64,000 nucleotides of DNA from Streptomyces harbinensis (GCF_900116145.1 NZ_FPAB01000007.1:219316-283315), one strand, 5' to 3'. Shown: positions 16,915-27,423, numbered from the stretch's first letter. Notes: a model not told the origin generated them from the letters alone. Translations and numbers: made by a program.

Positions 16915-18813
16915 GTGGCACCTCCCCCCTTGTCCCCACGCCGTTCCCGCCGCCGCGCCCGGCTGCTGCTGGGCGCCGCCGTACTCGCCGGTGTGCTGGC
17001 CGCGCCGACCGCGCCCGCCGCCGCCGGCGAGGACCCCGGCACCCGTGATGTGTCCGCCGCCGCCTCCCAGCTGGAGAACCTGGACCGCGGCCTGGTCAGC
17101 GTGCACTCCGGCGGCAACAACCTGGTCAGCTGGCGCTACCTGGCCACCGACCCCGACAACGTCGCCTTCAATGTCTACCGGGGCAGCGTCAAGGTCAACG
17201 ACCAGCCCATCACCGGCTCCACCAACTTCCTCCACCGCGACGTCCCCAACAGCGCCGACTACCGGGTGCGGGCCGTCGTGAACGGCGTCGAGCAGGAGTG
17301 GTCCCCGCACGCCATCCAGTTCCGCGGCGGCTACCACGACGTGCCCATCCAGCAGCCGCCCGGCGGCTCCGGCTACACCTACCACGCCAACGACGGCTCG
17401 GTCGGCGACCTCGACGGCGACGGCCGGCTGGAGATCGTCCTCAAGTGGGACCCGTCCAACTCCAAGGACAACGCCCACGACGGCGTGACCGCCAACACCG
17501 TCATCGACGCCTACACCCTCAGCGGCCAGCGGCTGTGGCGCATCGACCTGGGCCGCAACATCCGCTCCGGCGCGCACTACACCCAGTTCCAGGTGTACGA
17601 CTACGACGGCGACGGCCGCGCCGAGGTGGTCATGAAGACCGCCGACGGGACGGTGGACGGCACCGGCCGGGTGATCGGCAACGCGAACGCCGACTACCGC
17701 AACAGCGCGGGCCGCGTCCTGGACGGGCCCGAATACCTCACCGTCTTCAACGGGCAGACCGGCGCCGCCATGGCCACCGTCGACTACGTGCCGGCCCGCG
17801 GCAACGTCAGCTCCTGGGGCGACAACTACGGCAACCGGGTGGACCGCTTCCTGGCCGGCACCGCGTACCTGGACGGCTCCCGCCCCTCCATCATCATGGC
17901 GCGCGGCTACTACACCCGCACCGTCATCGCCGCCTGGGACTGGCGGAACGGGCAGCTGACCCGGCGCTGGACGTTCGACACCAACAGCTCGACCAACGTC
18001 GGACAGGGCTACGACGGGCAGGGCAGCCACAGCCTGTCCATCGGCGACGTGGACGGCGACGGCCGCGACGAGATCGTGTACGGGTCGATGGCGGTCGACG
18101 ACAACGGCACCCGGCTGTGGACCACCCGCACCGGCCACGGCGACGCCCAGCACCTGGGCAACTTCGACCCGGCCACCCCGGGCCTCGACTACTTCAAGGT
18201 CTCCGAGAGCAGCGGGCAGCCCGGTTCGCTCTCCATCAACCCGGCCAATGGCCAGATCCGCTGGCAGACCGCCTCCGGCGGCGACAACGGGCGCGGCGTG
18301 GCCGGCAACATCTGGTCCGGCTCGACCGGCGCCCAGATGTGGTCCGCGCGTGACGGGCAGCTGCGCAATGTCAACGGCCAGGAGATCGGCCGCAAGCCCT
18401 CCAGCATCAACTTCCTGGTCTGGTGGGACGGCGACCCGGTGCGCGAGCTGCTGGATGACACCCGCATCGACAAGTACGGGCCGAGCGGCGACACCCGGCT
18501 GCTGACCGGCTCCGGGGTGGCGTCCAACAACGGCACCAAGGCGACGCCCGTGCTCTCCGGCGACATCCTCGGCGACTGGCGCGAGGAGGTGGTCTGGCGC
18601 ACCAGCGACAACCGGGCGCTGCGGATCTACTCCACCCCGATCGAGACGGACCGCAAGATCACCACGCTGCTGCACGACCGGATGTACCGCACCGGGCTCG
18701 CGTGGCAGAACACCGCCTACAACCAGCCGCCGCACACCAGCTTCTACCTCGGGCACGGGATGGGCACCGCGCCTCGGCCCACCGCCGTCACCGCCTCACC
18801 TGTGGGTGAATAG
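16915..18813 (+). CDS. Secreted rhamnogalacturonan lyase (polysaccharide lyase family 11)
   Basis: 632 residues. The signal peptide is Arg-rich (RRSRRRARLLLGAAVLAGVL), possibly Tat-dependent. The mature protein is an eight-bladed propeller type PL11 enzyme that cleaves the rhamnogalacturonan I backbone of pectin. Calcium-site repeats DLDGDGRLEIV, DYDGDGRAEVV and DVDGDGRDEIV are visible, with NLDRGLVSV and VSWRYLATDP at the mature N-terminus. It ends soon after the catalytic domain, so it lacks the carbohydrate-binding module often attached. The GTG at 16915 has GAGGAGAG upstream. Its substrate fits a soil saprophyte. Confidence 0.93.
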   Translation: MAPPPLSPRRSRRRARLLLGAAVLAGVLAAPTAPAAAGEDPGTRDVSAAASQLENLDRGLVSVHSGGNNLVSWRYLATDPDNVAFNVYRGSVKVNDQPITGSTNFLHRDVPNSADYRVRAVVNGVEQEWSPHAIQFRGGYHDVPIQQPPGGSGYTYHANDGSVGDLDGDGRLEIVLKWDPSNSKDNAHDGVTANTVIDAYTLSGQRLWRIDLGRNIRSGAHYTQFQVYDYDGDGRAEVVMKTADGTVDGTGRVIGNANADYRNSAGRVLDGPEYLTVFNGQTGAAMATVDYVPARGNVSSWGDNYGNRVDRFLAGTAYLDGSRPSIIMARGYYTRTVIAAWDWRNGQLTRRWTFDTNSSTNVGQGYDGQGSHSLSIGDVDGDGRDEIVYGSMAVDDNGTRLWTTRTGHGDAQHLGNFDPATPGLDYFKVSESSGQPGSLSINPANGQIRWQTASGGDNGRGVAGNIWSGSTGAQMWSARDGQLRNVNGQEIGRKPSSINFLVWWDGDPVRELLDDTRIDKYGPSGDTRLLTGSGVASNNGTKATPVLSGDILGDWREEVVWRTSDNRALRIYSTPIETDRKITTLLHDRMYRTGLAWQNTAYNQPPHTSFYLGHGMGTAPRPTAVTASPVGE

Positions 18814-18952
18814 GTAATGGTTCAAGCCTGTATCTCCCCTGAACGGGGCACGTAATAGGTCCGACCGAGTGAACAATGACAACCGAATCCGCTCTGCCGT
18901 GTTGTTCAGGATGCTCCCGCAGCGGGGCATCCACACACGGAAGGAACATCTC

Positions 18953-19357
18953 GTGAACAAGACCCTTGCCACGGTCGCCGTCGCCGTCTCGGCTGTTGGT
19001 ATGGCGGGCGCGGCCGCTGCTCCGGCGATGGCGGTCGAGGACCAGCTGGGCCCGATCTCCAGCAACGGGAACGCCTCGGACCAGATCTACGGCAACACCA
19101 CGACCAGCGGCAAGTTCTCCCCGAACTTCGCGCTGATCAACGGTTCGCTGAACAAGCCGTGCATCGCGGTTCCGCTGAACAGCGTCGACGTCCAGAACGT
19201 CGTCGGCCTGGTCAACGTCGGCATCCAGGACCTGCTCACCCAGAAGCAGAACCAGACCTGCGCCGAGAACTCCAGCTCCGTCCAGGGCGACGCCCCGCTG
19301 TCGCACCTGCTCAACGGCCTGGGGATCCTCGGCTACAACGGTGTCGACAACGGCTGA
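18953..19357 (+). CDS. Rodlin-family secreted surface protein
   Basis: 134 residues. It has a signal peptide (NKTLATVAVAVSAVGMAGAAAA, cleavage after AMA). The mature part, from VEDQLGPISSNGNASDQ through NKPCIAVP and QNQTCAENSS to LSHLLNGLGILGYNGVDNG, matches RdlA/RdlB of S. coelicolor in order and spacing. Rodlins organise chaplin fibrils into the rodlet layer on aerial hyphae and spores. Two cysteines are present. The GTG has GGAAGGAAC upstream. Rodlins usually occur as a divergent pair; here I see one gene only, next to a pectin lyase and with no chaplin gene nearby. Confidence 0.88.
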   Translation: MNKTLATVAVAVSAVGMAGAAAAPAMAVEDQLGPISSNGNASDQIYGNTTTSGKFSPNFALINGSLNKPCIAVPLNSVDVQNVVGLVNVGIQDLLTQKQNQTCAENSSSVQGDAPLSHLLNGLGILGYNGVDNG

Positions 19358-19392
19358 CCCAGCCCCGGTTGACCAAGTCCGCCGGGAACACC

Positions 19393-19432
19393 GGCGCCCG
19401 GGCCGTACGACCTCCGGTACGGCCCCGGCGCC
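19393..19432 (+). terminator. First hairpin after the rodlin gene
   Basis: Sixteen-bp arms (19393-19408 and 19417-19432) with one mismatch flank an 8-nt loop. It is the first of two hairpins between the convergent rodlin and TetR genes and may act in both directions. Confidence 0.65.
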
Positions 19433-19456
19433 ACCCGGCGGCAATGCCCCGCATCA

Positions 19457-19496
19457 GAACCGCCCCCCGGCTGCGCGAGCGGCCGGGGGGCGGTTC
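19457..19496 (+). terminator. Second hairpin after the rodlin gene
   Basis: Perfect 15-bp arms, GAACCGCCCCCCGGC (19457-19471) and its complement (19482-19496), are followed by CCTTTCC. This is the stronger of the two tandem terminators. Confidence 0.8.
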
Positions 19497-19543
19497 CCTT
19501 TCCGGTACCTGCCTGCAGACGGGCACGGCACGGGCGCGGGCGC

Positions 19544-20230
19544 TCACACCCGGCGGTGGCCCACCAGGCGCGGGTGGTGCTCAAGACCCTGGAGGCCGTT
19601 CCAGGCGAGATTCACCAGGTGCGCCGCCACCTCCGACTTCCTCGGCCGCCGCACGTTCAGCCACCACTGCCCGGTCAGCGCCACCATCCCCACCAGCGCC
19701 TGCGCGTACATCGGGGCGAGCTTCGGGTCGAAGCCGCGCGCCTTGAACTCCAGGCCCAGGATGTCCTCGACCTGGGTGGCGATGTCCCCGATGAGGGAGG
19801 CGAAGGTGCCGGTGGACTGGGCCACCGGGGAGTCGCGCACCAGGATGTGGAACCCGTCGGTGTACTTCTCGATGTAGTCCAGCAGGGCGAACGCCGCCTG
19901 CTCGCACAGTTCGCGCGGGTGCCCGGCGGTGAGCGCGCTCTGCACCATGTCCAGCAGCCGGGTCATCTCGCGGTCCACGACGACCGCGTACAGCCCCTCC
20001 TTGCCGCCGAAGTGCTCGTAGACCACCGGCTTGGAGACGCCGGCCTTCGCCGCGATCTCCTCCACCGAGGTGCCCTCGAAGCCGCGCTCCGCGAACAGGG
20101 TGCGACCGATGTCGAGCAACTGCTCACGGCGCTCGGTGCCGGTCATCCGCCGGCGCGCGCGCCGGGGCGGACGCTCCTTGCCCCGGACCGCTCGCTCCTT
20201 GCCGTTGCTGCTGCTCTCGTCGGTCGCCAC
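19544..20230 (-). CDS. TetR-family regulator of the adjacent desaturase
   Basis: 228 residues. After a basic N-terminal tail the TetR HTH is RREQLLDIGRTLFAERG then EEIAAKAGVSKPVVYEHFGGKEGLY. The C-terminal ligand domain is all-helical, with QWWLNVRRPRKSEVAAHLVNLAWNGLQGL at the end. It starts 7 bp after the desaturase stop codon in the same direction, so the two form an operon. Related pairs in actinobacteria control fatty acid desaturation in response to acyl-CoA. Start GTG at 20230 is the first after the upstream gene; an internal ATG about 27 codons later is possible. Confidence 0.88.
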   Translation of the reverse strand: MATDESSSNGKERAVRGKERPPRRARRRMTGTERREQLLDIGRTLFAERGFEGTSVEEIAAKAGVSKPVVYEHFGGKEGLYAVVVDREMTRLLDMVQSALTAGHPRELCEQAAFALLDYIEKYTDGFHILVRDSPVAQSTGTFASLIGDIATQVEDILGLEFKARGFDPKLAPMYAQALVGMVALTGQWWLNVRRPRKSEVAAHLVNLAWNGLQGLEHHPRLVGHRRV

Positions 20231-20237
20231 CCCACCA

Positions 20238-21266
20238 TCATGCCGTCTTGGCGGGCTCGGCTTCCCCGGGGTTTGCCTGCGGAGTCTCCGGAGCACGCCG
20301 CGCGGCGAGCCGTTCGGGCTTCGGCCAGCGCACGTCGTACACCCAGCCGGCCTTCTCGAACCAGCGGATCAGCCGGGCGCTGGAGTCCAGCTGGCCCCGG
20401 TCGACGCCGTGCCGGGCGCAGGTCGGATCGGCGTGGTGCAGGTTGTGCCAGGACTCGCCGCAGGAGAGCACGGCCAGCCACCAGACGTTGCCGGACCGGT
20501 CCCGGGAGCGGAACGGCTGCTTGCCGGTGGCGTGGCAGATCGAGTTGATCGACCAGGTGACGTGGTGCAGCAGCGCCACCCGCACCAGCGACCCCCAGAA
20601 GAACGCGGTGAGCGCGCCCTGCCAGGACCAGGTGGCCAGGCCGCCGATCAGCGGCGGCAGCAGCAGTGACACCGCCGTCCACAGCACGAACTGCCGCGAG
20701 ACCCGGCGGACGTCCGGGTCCTTGATCAGATCCGGTGCGTACTTGTGCTGCGGGGTCTGCTCCACGTTGAACAGCCACCCGGTGTGCGCCCACCACAGGC
20801 CCTTGAGCAGCGCCGGGACGCTCTCCCCGTACCGCCAGGGGGAGTGCGGGTCGCCCTCGGCGTCCGAGTGCTGGTGGTGCTTGCGGTGGTCGGCGACCCA
20901 GCGCACCACCGGGCCCTCCAGCGCCAGCGAGCCGGCGATGGCCAGGGCGATGCGCAGCGGGCGCTTGGCCTTGAACGCGCTGTGGGTGAAGTGCCGGTGG
21001 AAGCCGACGGTGATGCCGTGGCAGCCGATGAAGTAGAAGGCGACGAGCAGGCCCAGGTCGAGCCAGCTCACCCCCCAGCCCCAGGCGAGCGGGACGGCGG
21101 CGAGCAGGGCGAGGAAGGGCAGGACGATGAAGACGGCGAGGGCCGCCTGTTCCACCGAACCGCGCCGCTCACCGCCCAGCGTGCCGGACAGGGGCGGGGA
21201 TTCGGCGGGTGCCGCGGGGTCCGGGGACGCCGCCTTATTGGGTACGAGGTCGGGAGTGGTCGTCAT
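20238..21266 (-). CDS. Acyl-CoA (stearoyl/delta-9 type) fatty acid desaturase
   Basis: 342 residues, an integral membrane di-iron desaturase. The three histidine boxes are intact: HRHFTH, HRKHHQHSD and ESWHNLHHADP. Four hydrophobic helices surround them. It introduces a cis double bond into membrane acyl chains, using electrons from a reductase system encoded elsewhere. The N-terminal 35 residues are Pro/Ala-rich and disordered. The gene heads an operon with the TetR regulator, and a pair of imperfect palindromes 77-103 bp upstream is the likely control site. Confidence 0.93.
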   Translation of the reverse strand: MTTTPDLVPNKAASPDPAAPAESPPLSGTLGGERRGSVEQAALAVFIVLPFLALLAAVPLAWGWGVSWLDLGLLVAFYFIGCHGITVGFHRHFTHSAFKAKRPLRIALAIAGSLALEGPVVRWVADHRKHHQHSDAEGDPHSPWRYGESVPALLKGLWWAHTGWLFNVEQTPQHKYAPDLIKDPDVRRVSRQFVLWTAVSLLLPPLIGGLATWSWQGALTAFFWGSLVRVALLHHVTWSINSICHATGKQPFRSRDRSGNVWWLAVLSCGESWHNLHHADPTCARHGVDRGQLDSSARLIRWFEKAGWVYDVRWPKPERLAARRAPETPQANPGEAEPAKTA

Positions 21267-21342
21267 GAGGCAGCGTTCCTCGGGTGAGGGAAATGGGGAA
21301 AGGGGGGTACGTAGAGGCTGATGTCGCCCACTACGGCTTACC

Positions 21343-21369
21343 TACGGGACCGTAACCTACGGCGACGTA
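21343..21369. promoter_or_regulatory. Paired imperfect palindromes upstream of the desaturase
   Basis: TACGGGACCGTA (21343-21354) and TACGGCGACGTA (21358-21369) have centres 15 bp apart, with consensus TACGGNNNCGTA. They lie in the 255-bp spacer between the divergent desaturase and ppc genes. They are probable binding sites for the TetR protein encoded in the desaturase operon. Confidence 0.55.
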
Positions 21370-21521
21370 AGTATCGCAATCCGTGAGGTCATCTCACGCC
21401 CTGAAGCCCCCCGGCCCGCCGGGGGCGGCCTCATTACCATGGGGGTCCGTCGGACAGCGCGGTCCGTGACCTGCCAGATTCTCGTCCATTCAGGTTCATT
21501 CAGCTGCGAGGAGCCGCAACT

Positions 21522-24275
<2,754 letters not shown>

Positions 24276-24297
24276 CGGCCCCGCCCCCGTCGTCCCC

Positions 24298-24334
24298 ACG
24301 GCCCCGTCCGGCACGCTGTGCCCGGCGGGGCCGT
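24298..24334 (+). terminator. Hairpin after ppc
   Basis: Outer arms ACGGCCCCG (24298-24306) and CGGGGCCGT (24326-24334) pair perfectly. A short internal mismatch and inner pairs follow. It begins 22 bp after the ppc stop codon and precedes the promoter of the lipoprotein gene. Confidence 0.65.
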
Positions 24335-24357
24335 CCGGCGCCAACAGGGCGGCTGGA

Positions 24358-24378
24358 TAGGGTGTTTGAGTCAAACAC
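24358..24378 (+). promoter_or_regulatory. Promoter -10 overlapped by a 17-bp perfect palindrome
   Basis: TAGGGT (24358-24363) is a good -10. GTGTTTGA-G-TCAAACAC (24362-24378) starts inside it and covers the expected transcription start. A repressor bound here would block initiation of the lipoprotein gene at 24403. Confidence 0.6.
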
Positions 24379-24402
24379 TCAAGGGGAAACGGGGAGTTGC
24401 CC

Positions 24403-25086
24403 GTGCGTGGGACCAAGATGCTGCCGGTGACCGCGGCAGCCTTTCTGCTGGCTCTGACGACCGCGTGCGGAGGGGGCGACGGGTCGGACTCCGACACCGA
24501 CGCCGCCTCCGGCACGCCGGAGCCGGAAGTGACCGCCGACTCGGACCAGGAGCCGGCCGGAGAAAACGAGACCGAGGAGGAGAGCGCGCCGGAGCAGGAC
24601 TCCGCGCTGGCGCTCGGGGAGTCCTCGGGCCCGGTGCCGTTCGTCATCGAGCACAGCGACGGCGAGCGCTGGGAAGCCACGGTGGAGGTCACCGTGGACC
24701 GGGTGGAACTGGGGGAGAACGCCGCACTGGAAGGCCACTTCGACGCCGAGGACGTGGAAGGGCTGCGACCGGCCGCCGTCTACATCACCCTCGCGCACGT
24801 GAGCGGTGACGACCTGACGTACAACTACGCCGGTACCAATCTGCGGGTGCGCACGGCCGAGGGCGAGAGTTCGACCGAGATCGCCATGATCGGCAACCTC
24901 CAGTTCGAGGGCGCCTGCTCCGACGACGTCGGCAGCCCGCAGGAGGAACTGCCGGCCGGGGCCGTCATCGAGAAGTGCAAGACGGTGCTGGTGCCCGAGG
25001 ACAGCGATCCGGCGGAGGTCGAGATCTACATGGGCCCCAGCTACTTCCGCTCGGATCCGGCCAACCTGATCTGGAACCTGGCCTGA
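24403..25086 (+). CDS. Secreted lipoprotein of unknown function
   Basis: 227 residues. The signal peptide ends in a lipobox-like LTTACGGG, so the mature protein should be lipid-anchored at Cys about 22. An acidic Asp/Glu/Ser-rich linker (about 23-75) leads to a compact beta-rich domain with two cysteines (EGACSDD and EKCKTV). The domain resembles extracellular Ig-like DUF4352-type folds in general shape, but I cannot assign it. GTG at 24403 is chosen over a TTG two codons earlier because GGGGAG is then 6 nt away. Expression is probably controlled through the overlapping palindrome. Confidence 0.75.
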   Translation: MRGTKMLPVTAAAFLLALTTACGGGDGSDSDTDAASGTPEPEVTADSDQEPAGENETEEESAPEQDSALALGESSGPVPFVIEHSDGERWEATVEVTVDRVELGENAALEGHFDAEDVEGLRPAAVYITLAHVSGDDLTYNYAGTNLRVRTAEGESSTEIAMIGNLQFEGACSDDVGSPQEELPAGAVIEKCKTVLVPEDSDPAEVEIYMGPSYFRSDPANLIWNLA

Positions 25087-25096
25087 TCGCCCCCGG

Positions 25097-25798
25097 TCAG
25101 CGGACCGGGTACAGGCTGAATCCGTAGTAGGCGATGACCTCGGCCCGGTCCAGGACCAGCCGCACCGGGTGACCGGGCGGCAGGGCCGGGCCGGGGATCG
25201 CCGGCGGGGGGTGGGGGAGCCGGCCGTGCGGCAGCACGGTGGTGTGCGGCTTGTCGGTGGGGGTGTGGACGGTGAGGGCCAGGTCCGCGCCGGGCGGCAG
25301 GGGCTGGGCAACCCAGTGCAGTTCGTCCGGGTCGGCGGTGATCAGGCGGGCGGCGGAGCCGTCCGGGAGGGTGGCCTCCAGCCGGTAGTAGCTGTAGCCG
25401 CTGTCACCGCTCAGCGCGGTGGCCGGCCGGCGCAGCGCGTCCAGACCGGCGCGCGCGGCCGGATGCTCCGGATCGGCGCGCAACACGCCCCGGTACAGGT
25501 GCAGGGCCTCGCCCTGGCGGCGGGCGAGGGCGGAGCCGGGGTCCCCGAGGAGGTAGGACCACTCGATTTGCTGGGCCAGCACCCCGGCCAGCAGGACGGC
25601 GGCCTCGGCGTCCCCGGGCCGCGCGGTGAGCGCCGCCCGCAGCCAGGGCTCACCGGGCCAGTGGCGTAACGGCCACGCCGCGCCGTCGGCCCCGTCCGGC
25701 AGGAGACACAACAACCGCCCCAACTCCCGCGCCGCCCGCGGATTCCCGGTCACGGCCTCGTTGTGCAGGGCGGCCAGCCGGTTGTCATCGATCACCAC
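25097..25798 (-). CDS. TPR-like hypothetical protein
   Basis: 233 residues. The N-terminal half is alpha-helical and repeat-like (EAVTGNPRAARELGRLLCLLPD, LHLYRGVLRADPEHPAARAGLDALRR), resembling Sel1/TPR helices. The C-terminal half is beta-rich with Pro-rich turns (AIPGPALPPGHPVRLVLD). No signal peptide or membrane helix is seen. TAGGGT lies 6 nt before the GTG, suggesting a leaderless mRNA. It is convergent with the lipoprotein gene, with only 10 bp between stop codons. I do not recognise a specific family. Confidence 0.7.
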   Translation of the reverse strand: MVIDDNRLAALHNEAVTGNPRAARELGRLLCLLPDGADGAAWPLRHWPGEPWLRAALTARPGDAEAAVLLAGVLAQQIEWSYLLGDPGSALARRQGEALHLYRGVLRADPEHPAARAGLDALRRPATALSGDSGYSYYRLEATLPDGSAARLITADPDELHWVAQPLPPGADLALTVHTPTDKPHTTVLPHGRLPHPPPAIPGPALPPGHPVRLVLDRAEVIAYYGFSLYPVR

Positions 25799-25907
25799 GT
25801 CCGCACCCTACCGAGCCCCGGAGGACACGACGTCCGCCCCGGCCAGAGGGTTCGTGCCGCTGGCATATCGGTGGCCGAAACAACATGGAGAACGGGCCCC
25901 GCACCGG

Positions 25908-25945
25908 CTACTGTCAGCACCATGAGTGCTGATGCGCCTGACAGT
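25908..25945. repeat. 38-bp direct repeat, copy 1 (truncated EamA 5' end)
   Basis: Identical over 38 bp to 26376-26413. It carries the -10 (TACTGT), the ATG and the first eight codons (MSADAPDS) of the EamA gene, then diverges. No -35 stands before it. Together with copy 2 it brackets the orphan antitoxin segment. Confidence 0.9.
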
Positions 25946-25996
25946 CGCCTGCCAGGGGCGTGCAGGACGCGCACGCGAGTCGTCCAGAACGATCAC
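25946..25996 (-). pseudogene. Remnant of a VapC/FitB PIN-domain toxin gene
   Basis: The antitoxin stop codon overlaps a GTG (GTGA, as in intact modules), after which the frame reads VIVLDDS. This matches the start of PIN toxins, where the first catalytic Asp follows a short hydrophobic strand. After about 17 codons the sequence runs into the 38-bp repeat and the rest of the toxin is missing. The remnant is too short to encode a toxin. The identification rests on context and seven residues. Confidence 0.5.
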
Positions 25997-26229
25997 TGTC
26001 GCGCCTCGCGGGTCTCCGCGATCACCTTCAGGATGTCGTCTCTGGTGACCGAGGTACGTGCGGCGATGGCTCGGGCCTCGGCGGCGGCCTCCTCGGGTGT
26101 CGGGGTGGCGGCTTCGCTGTCCAGTAACTGGCGGATGTACGCCTGGAGCGACAGGCCCGCCCTGGCGGCACGGACCTTCAGGGTGGTGAGGGTGTCGTCC
26201 GACACCTCTCGTACATGAAGGCTTGCCAT
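25993..26229 (-). CDS. Ribbon-helix-helix antitoxin (FitA/VapB-like), orphan
   Basis: 78 residues. The N-terminus MASLHVREVSDDTLTTLKVRAA followed by GLSLQAYIRQLLDSEA is the RHH DNA-binding fold of FitA-type antitoxins. The C-terminal part, rich in Ala and Glu (TPTPEEAAAEARAIAAR), would be the toxin-binding tail. In intact modules a PIN-domain ribonuclease follows with a 4-bp overlap; here only its first codons remain. The start codon sits inside a palindrome, and further inverted repeats lie upstream, so autoregulation is likely. It may now act only as a DNA-binding protein or protect against related toxins. Confidence 0.8.
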   Translation of the reverse strand: MASLHVREVSDDTLTTLKVRAARAGLSLQAYIRQLLDSEAATPTPEEAAAEARAIAARTSVTRDDILKVIAETREARQ

Positions 26230-26284
26230 GCAAGCACTATGCATCCCTTGGTGCCGCTGTGCACCGCCCATCGATGCATGGTGC
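26221..26284. promoter_or_regulatory. Nested inverted repeats at the antitoxin promoter
   Basis: GCTTGC-CAT-GCAAGC (26221-26235) surrounds the antitoxin start codon. GCACTATGCAT (26234-26244) pairs with ATGCATGGTGC (26274-26284) with one mismatch. GGTGC/GCACC (26250-26254 and 26261-26265) lies inside. Such arrays are usual autoregulatory operators of RHH antitoxins. Confidence 0.6.
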
Positions 26285-26352
26285 TGCCGCTGGCCCAGTG
26301 CGGCCGTTGCGGTATCGGAGGGGGCGCATCGGTAACGGGTGGTCAAAGGGCG

Positions 26353-26390
26353 TTGAGAAAGCATCGGTCGGCGATCTACTGTCAGCACCA
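26353..26390 (+). promoter_or_regulatory. Leaderless promoter of the EamA gene
   Basis: TTGAGA (26353-26358), an 18-bp spacer and TACTGT (26377-26382) are followed by 7 nt and the ATG at 26390. No Shine-Dalgarno is present. The -10 and start codon lie within the 38-bp repeat but the -35 does not, so only this copy has a complete promoter. Confidence 0.6.
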
Positions 26391-26413
26391 TGAGTGCTGA
26401 TGCGCCTGACAGT
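26376..26413. repeat. 38-bp direct repeat, copy 2 (functional EamA 5' end)
   Basis: Perfect match to 25908-25945, 468 bp away. It spans the -10, start codon and first eight codons of the intact EamA gene. Confidence 0.9.
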
Positions 26414-27364
26414 GGGCGTCAGAAGTGGCTGGCGCTGGGCGCCGCCGGGGTGACCGTGGTGTTGTGGGCCTCGGCTTTCGTCTCCATCCGCAGCGCCGGT
26501 GAGGCGTACTCGCCCGGGGCGCTCACCCTCGGGCGGCTGCTCGCCGCCGTGCTGGCGCTGGGGGCCGTGTGTCTGGTGCGGCGGGTGGGGTGGCCGTCCC
26601 GGGCGGCGTGGCCGTGGATCGCGGCCTCCGGCTTTCTGTGGTTCGGCGTCTACAACGTCGCCCTCAACTGGGGAGAGCAGGAGGTGGACGCCGGGACCGC
26701 CGCCATGCTGGTGAACATCGCTCCGCTGCTGGTCGCCCTGATCGGCGGCCGGATGCTCGGCGAGGGACTGCCGCGCACCCTGCTGGCCGGAATGGGGCTG
26801 TCGTTCCTGGGCGCCGTGGTCGTCGGGGTGTCCATGTCCGGTGACGGCGACGCCTCCGCCCTCGGGGTGCTGCTGTGCCTGGTGGCCGCCGTGACGTACG
26901 CCGCCGGGGTGGTGCTCCAGAAGCCCGCGCTCGGGCACGCCGGGCCGCTCCAGGTGGTCACCTTCAGCGCGCTCGTCGGCCTCGTGGCCGCCCTGCCCTT
27001 CAGCGGCGCGCTGGTCTCCGAGATCGCCGACGCGCCCGCGTCCGCGACGCTCAACATGATCTATCTGGGCCTGTTCCCCACCGCCCTGGCCTTCACCACC
27101 TGGGCGTACGCCCTGGCCCGCACCACCGCCGGACGGATGAGCGCCACCACCTATGTGGTGCCCGCCCTGGTGGTGCTGATGTCCTGGGTGCTGCTCGGCG
27201 AAGTCCCCGGCCTCTTCGGCCTGCTGGGCGGCGCCCTGTGCCTCGCTGGCGTCGCCGTCTCCCGGTACCGCCCCCGGACGGACGCGGCCCCGCCCCCGGC
27301 CGATGCCGCCGTGGCGGCGCGGGACGCCGGGCAACCGGGAGAGGTCGGTCAACCGGCCCGCTGA
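26390..27364 (+). CDS. EamA/DMT-family transporter (RhaT/YdcZ-like exporter)
   Basis: 324 residues with ten hydrophobic helices in two five-helix EamA repeats. The first begins WLALGAAGVTVVLWASAFVSI, the second around LGVLLCLVAAVTYAAGVVL. The family exports or imports small metabolites; the substrate is unknown. The C-terminal 45 residues are a Pro/Ala-rich cytoplasmic tail. The start is fixed by the leaderless promoter. The first eight codons are duplicated 468 bp upstream, where the antitoxin segment is inserted. Confidence 0.9.
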   Translation: MSADAPDSGRQKWLALGAAGVTVVLWASAFVSIRSAGEAYSPGALTLGRLLAAVLALGAVCLVRRVGWPSRAAWPWIAASGFLWFGVYNVALNWGEQEVDAGTAAMLVNIAPLLVALIGGRMLGEGLPRTLLAGMGLSFLGAVVVGVSMSGDGDASALGVLLCLVAAVTYAAGVVLQKPALGHAGPLQVVTFSALVGLVAALPFSGALVSEIADAPASATLNMIYLGLFPTALAFTTWAYALARTTAGRMSATTYVVPALVVLMSWVLLGEVPGLFGLLGGALCLAGVAVSRYRPRTDAAPPPADAAVAARDAGQPGEVGQPAR

Positions 27365-27423
27365 CGCTCCATGAGCCTTCCCAACAGGAACGAACGCCCC
27401 CGCCCGCGCCGGATGAGGTGCGG

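Noticed and set aside
25908..26218. A gene starting at the left 38-bp repeat (MSADAPDS...)
   Set aside because: After eight codons copied from EamA it runs antisense through the toxin remnant and antitoxin gene, with no -35 before it and no recognisable product.
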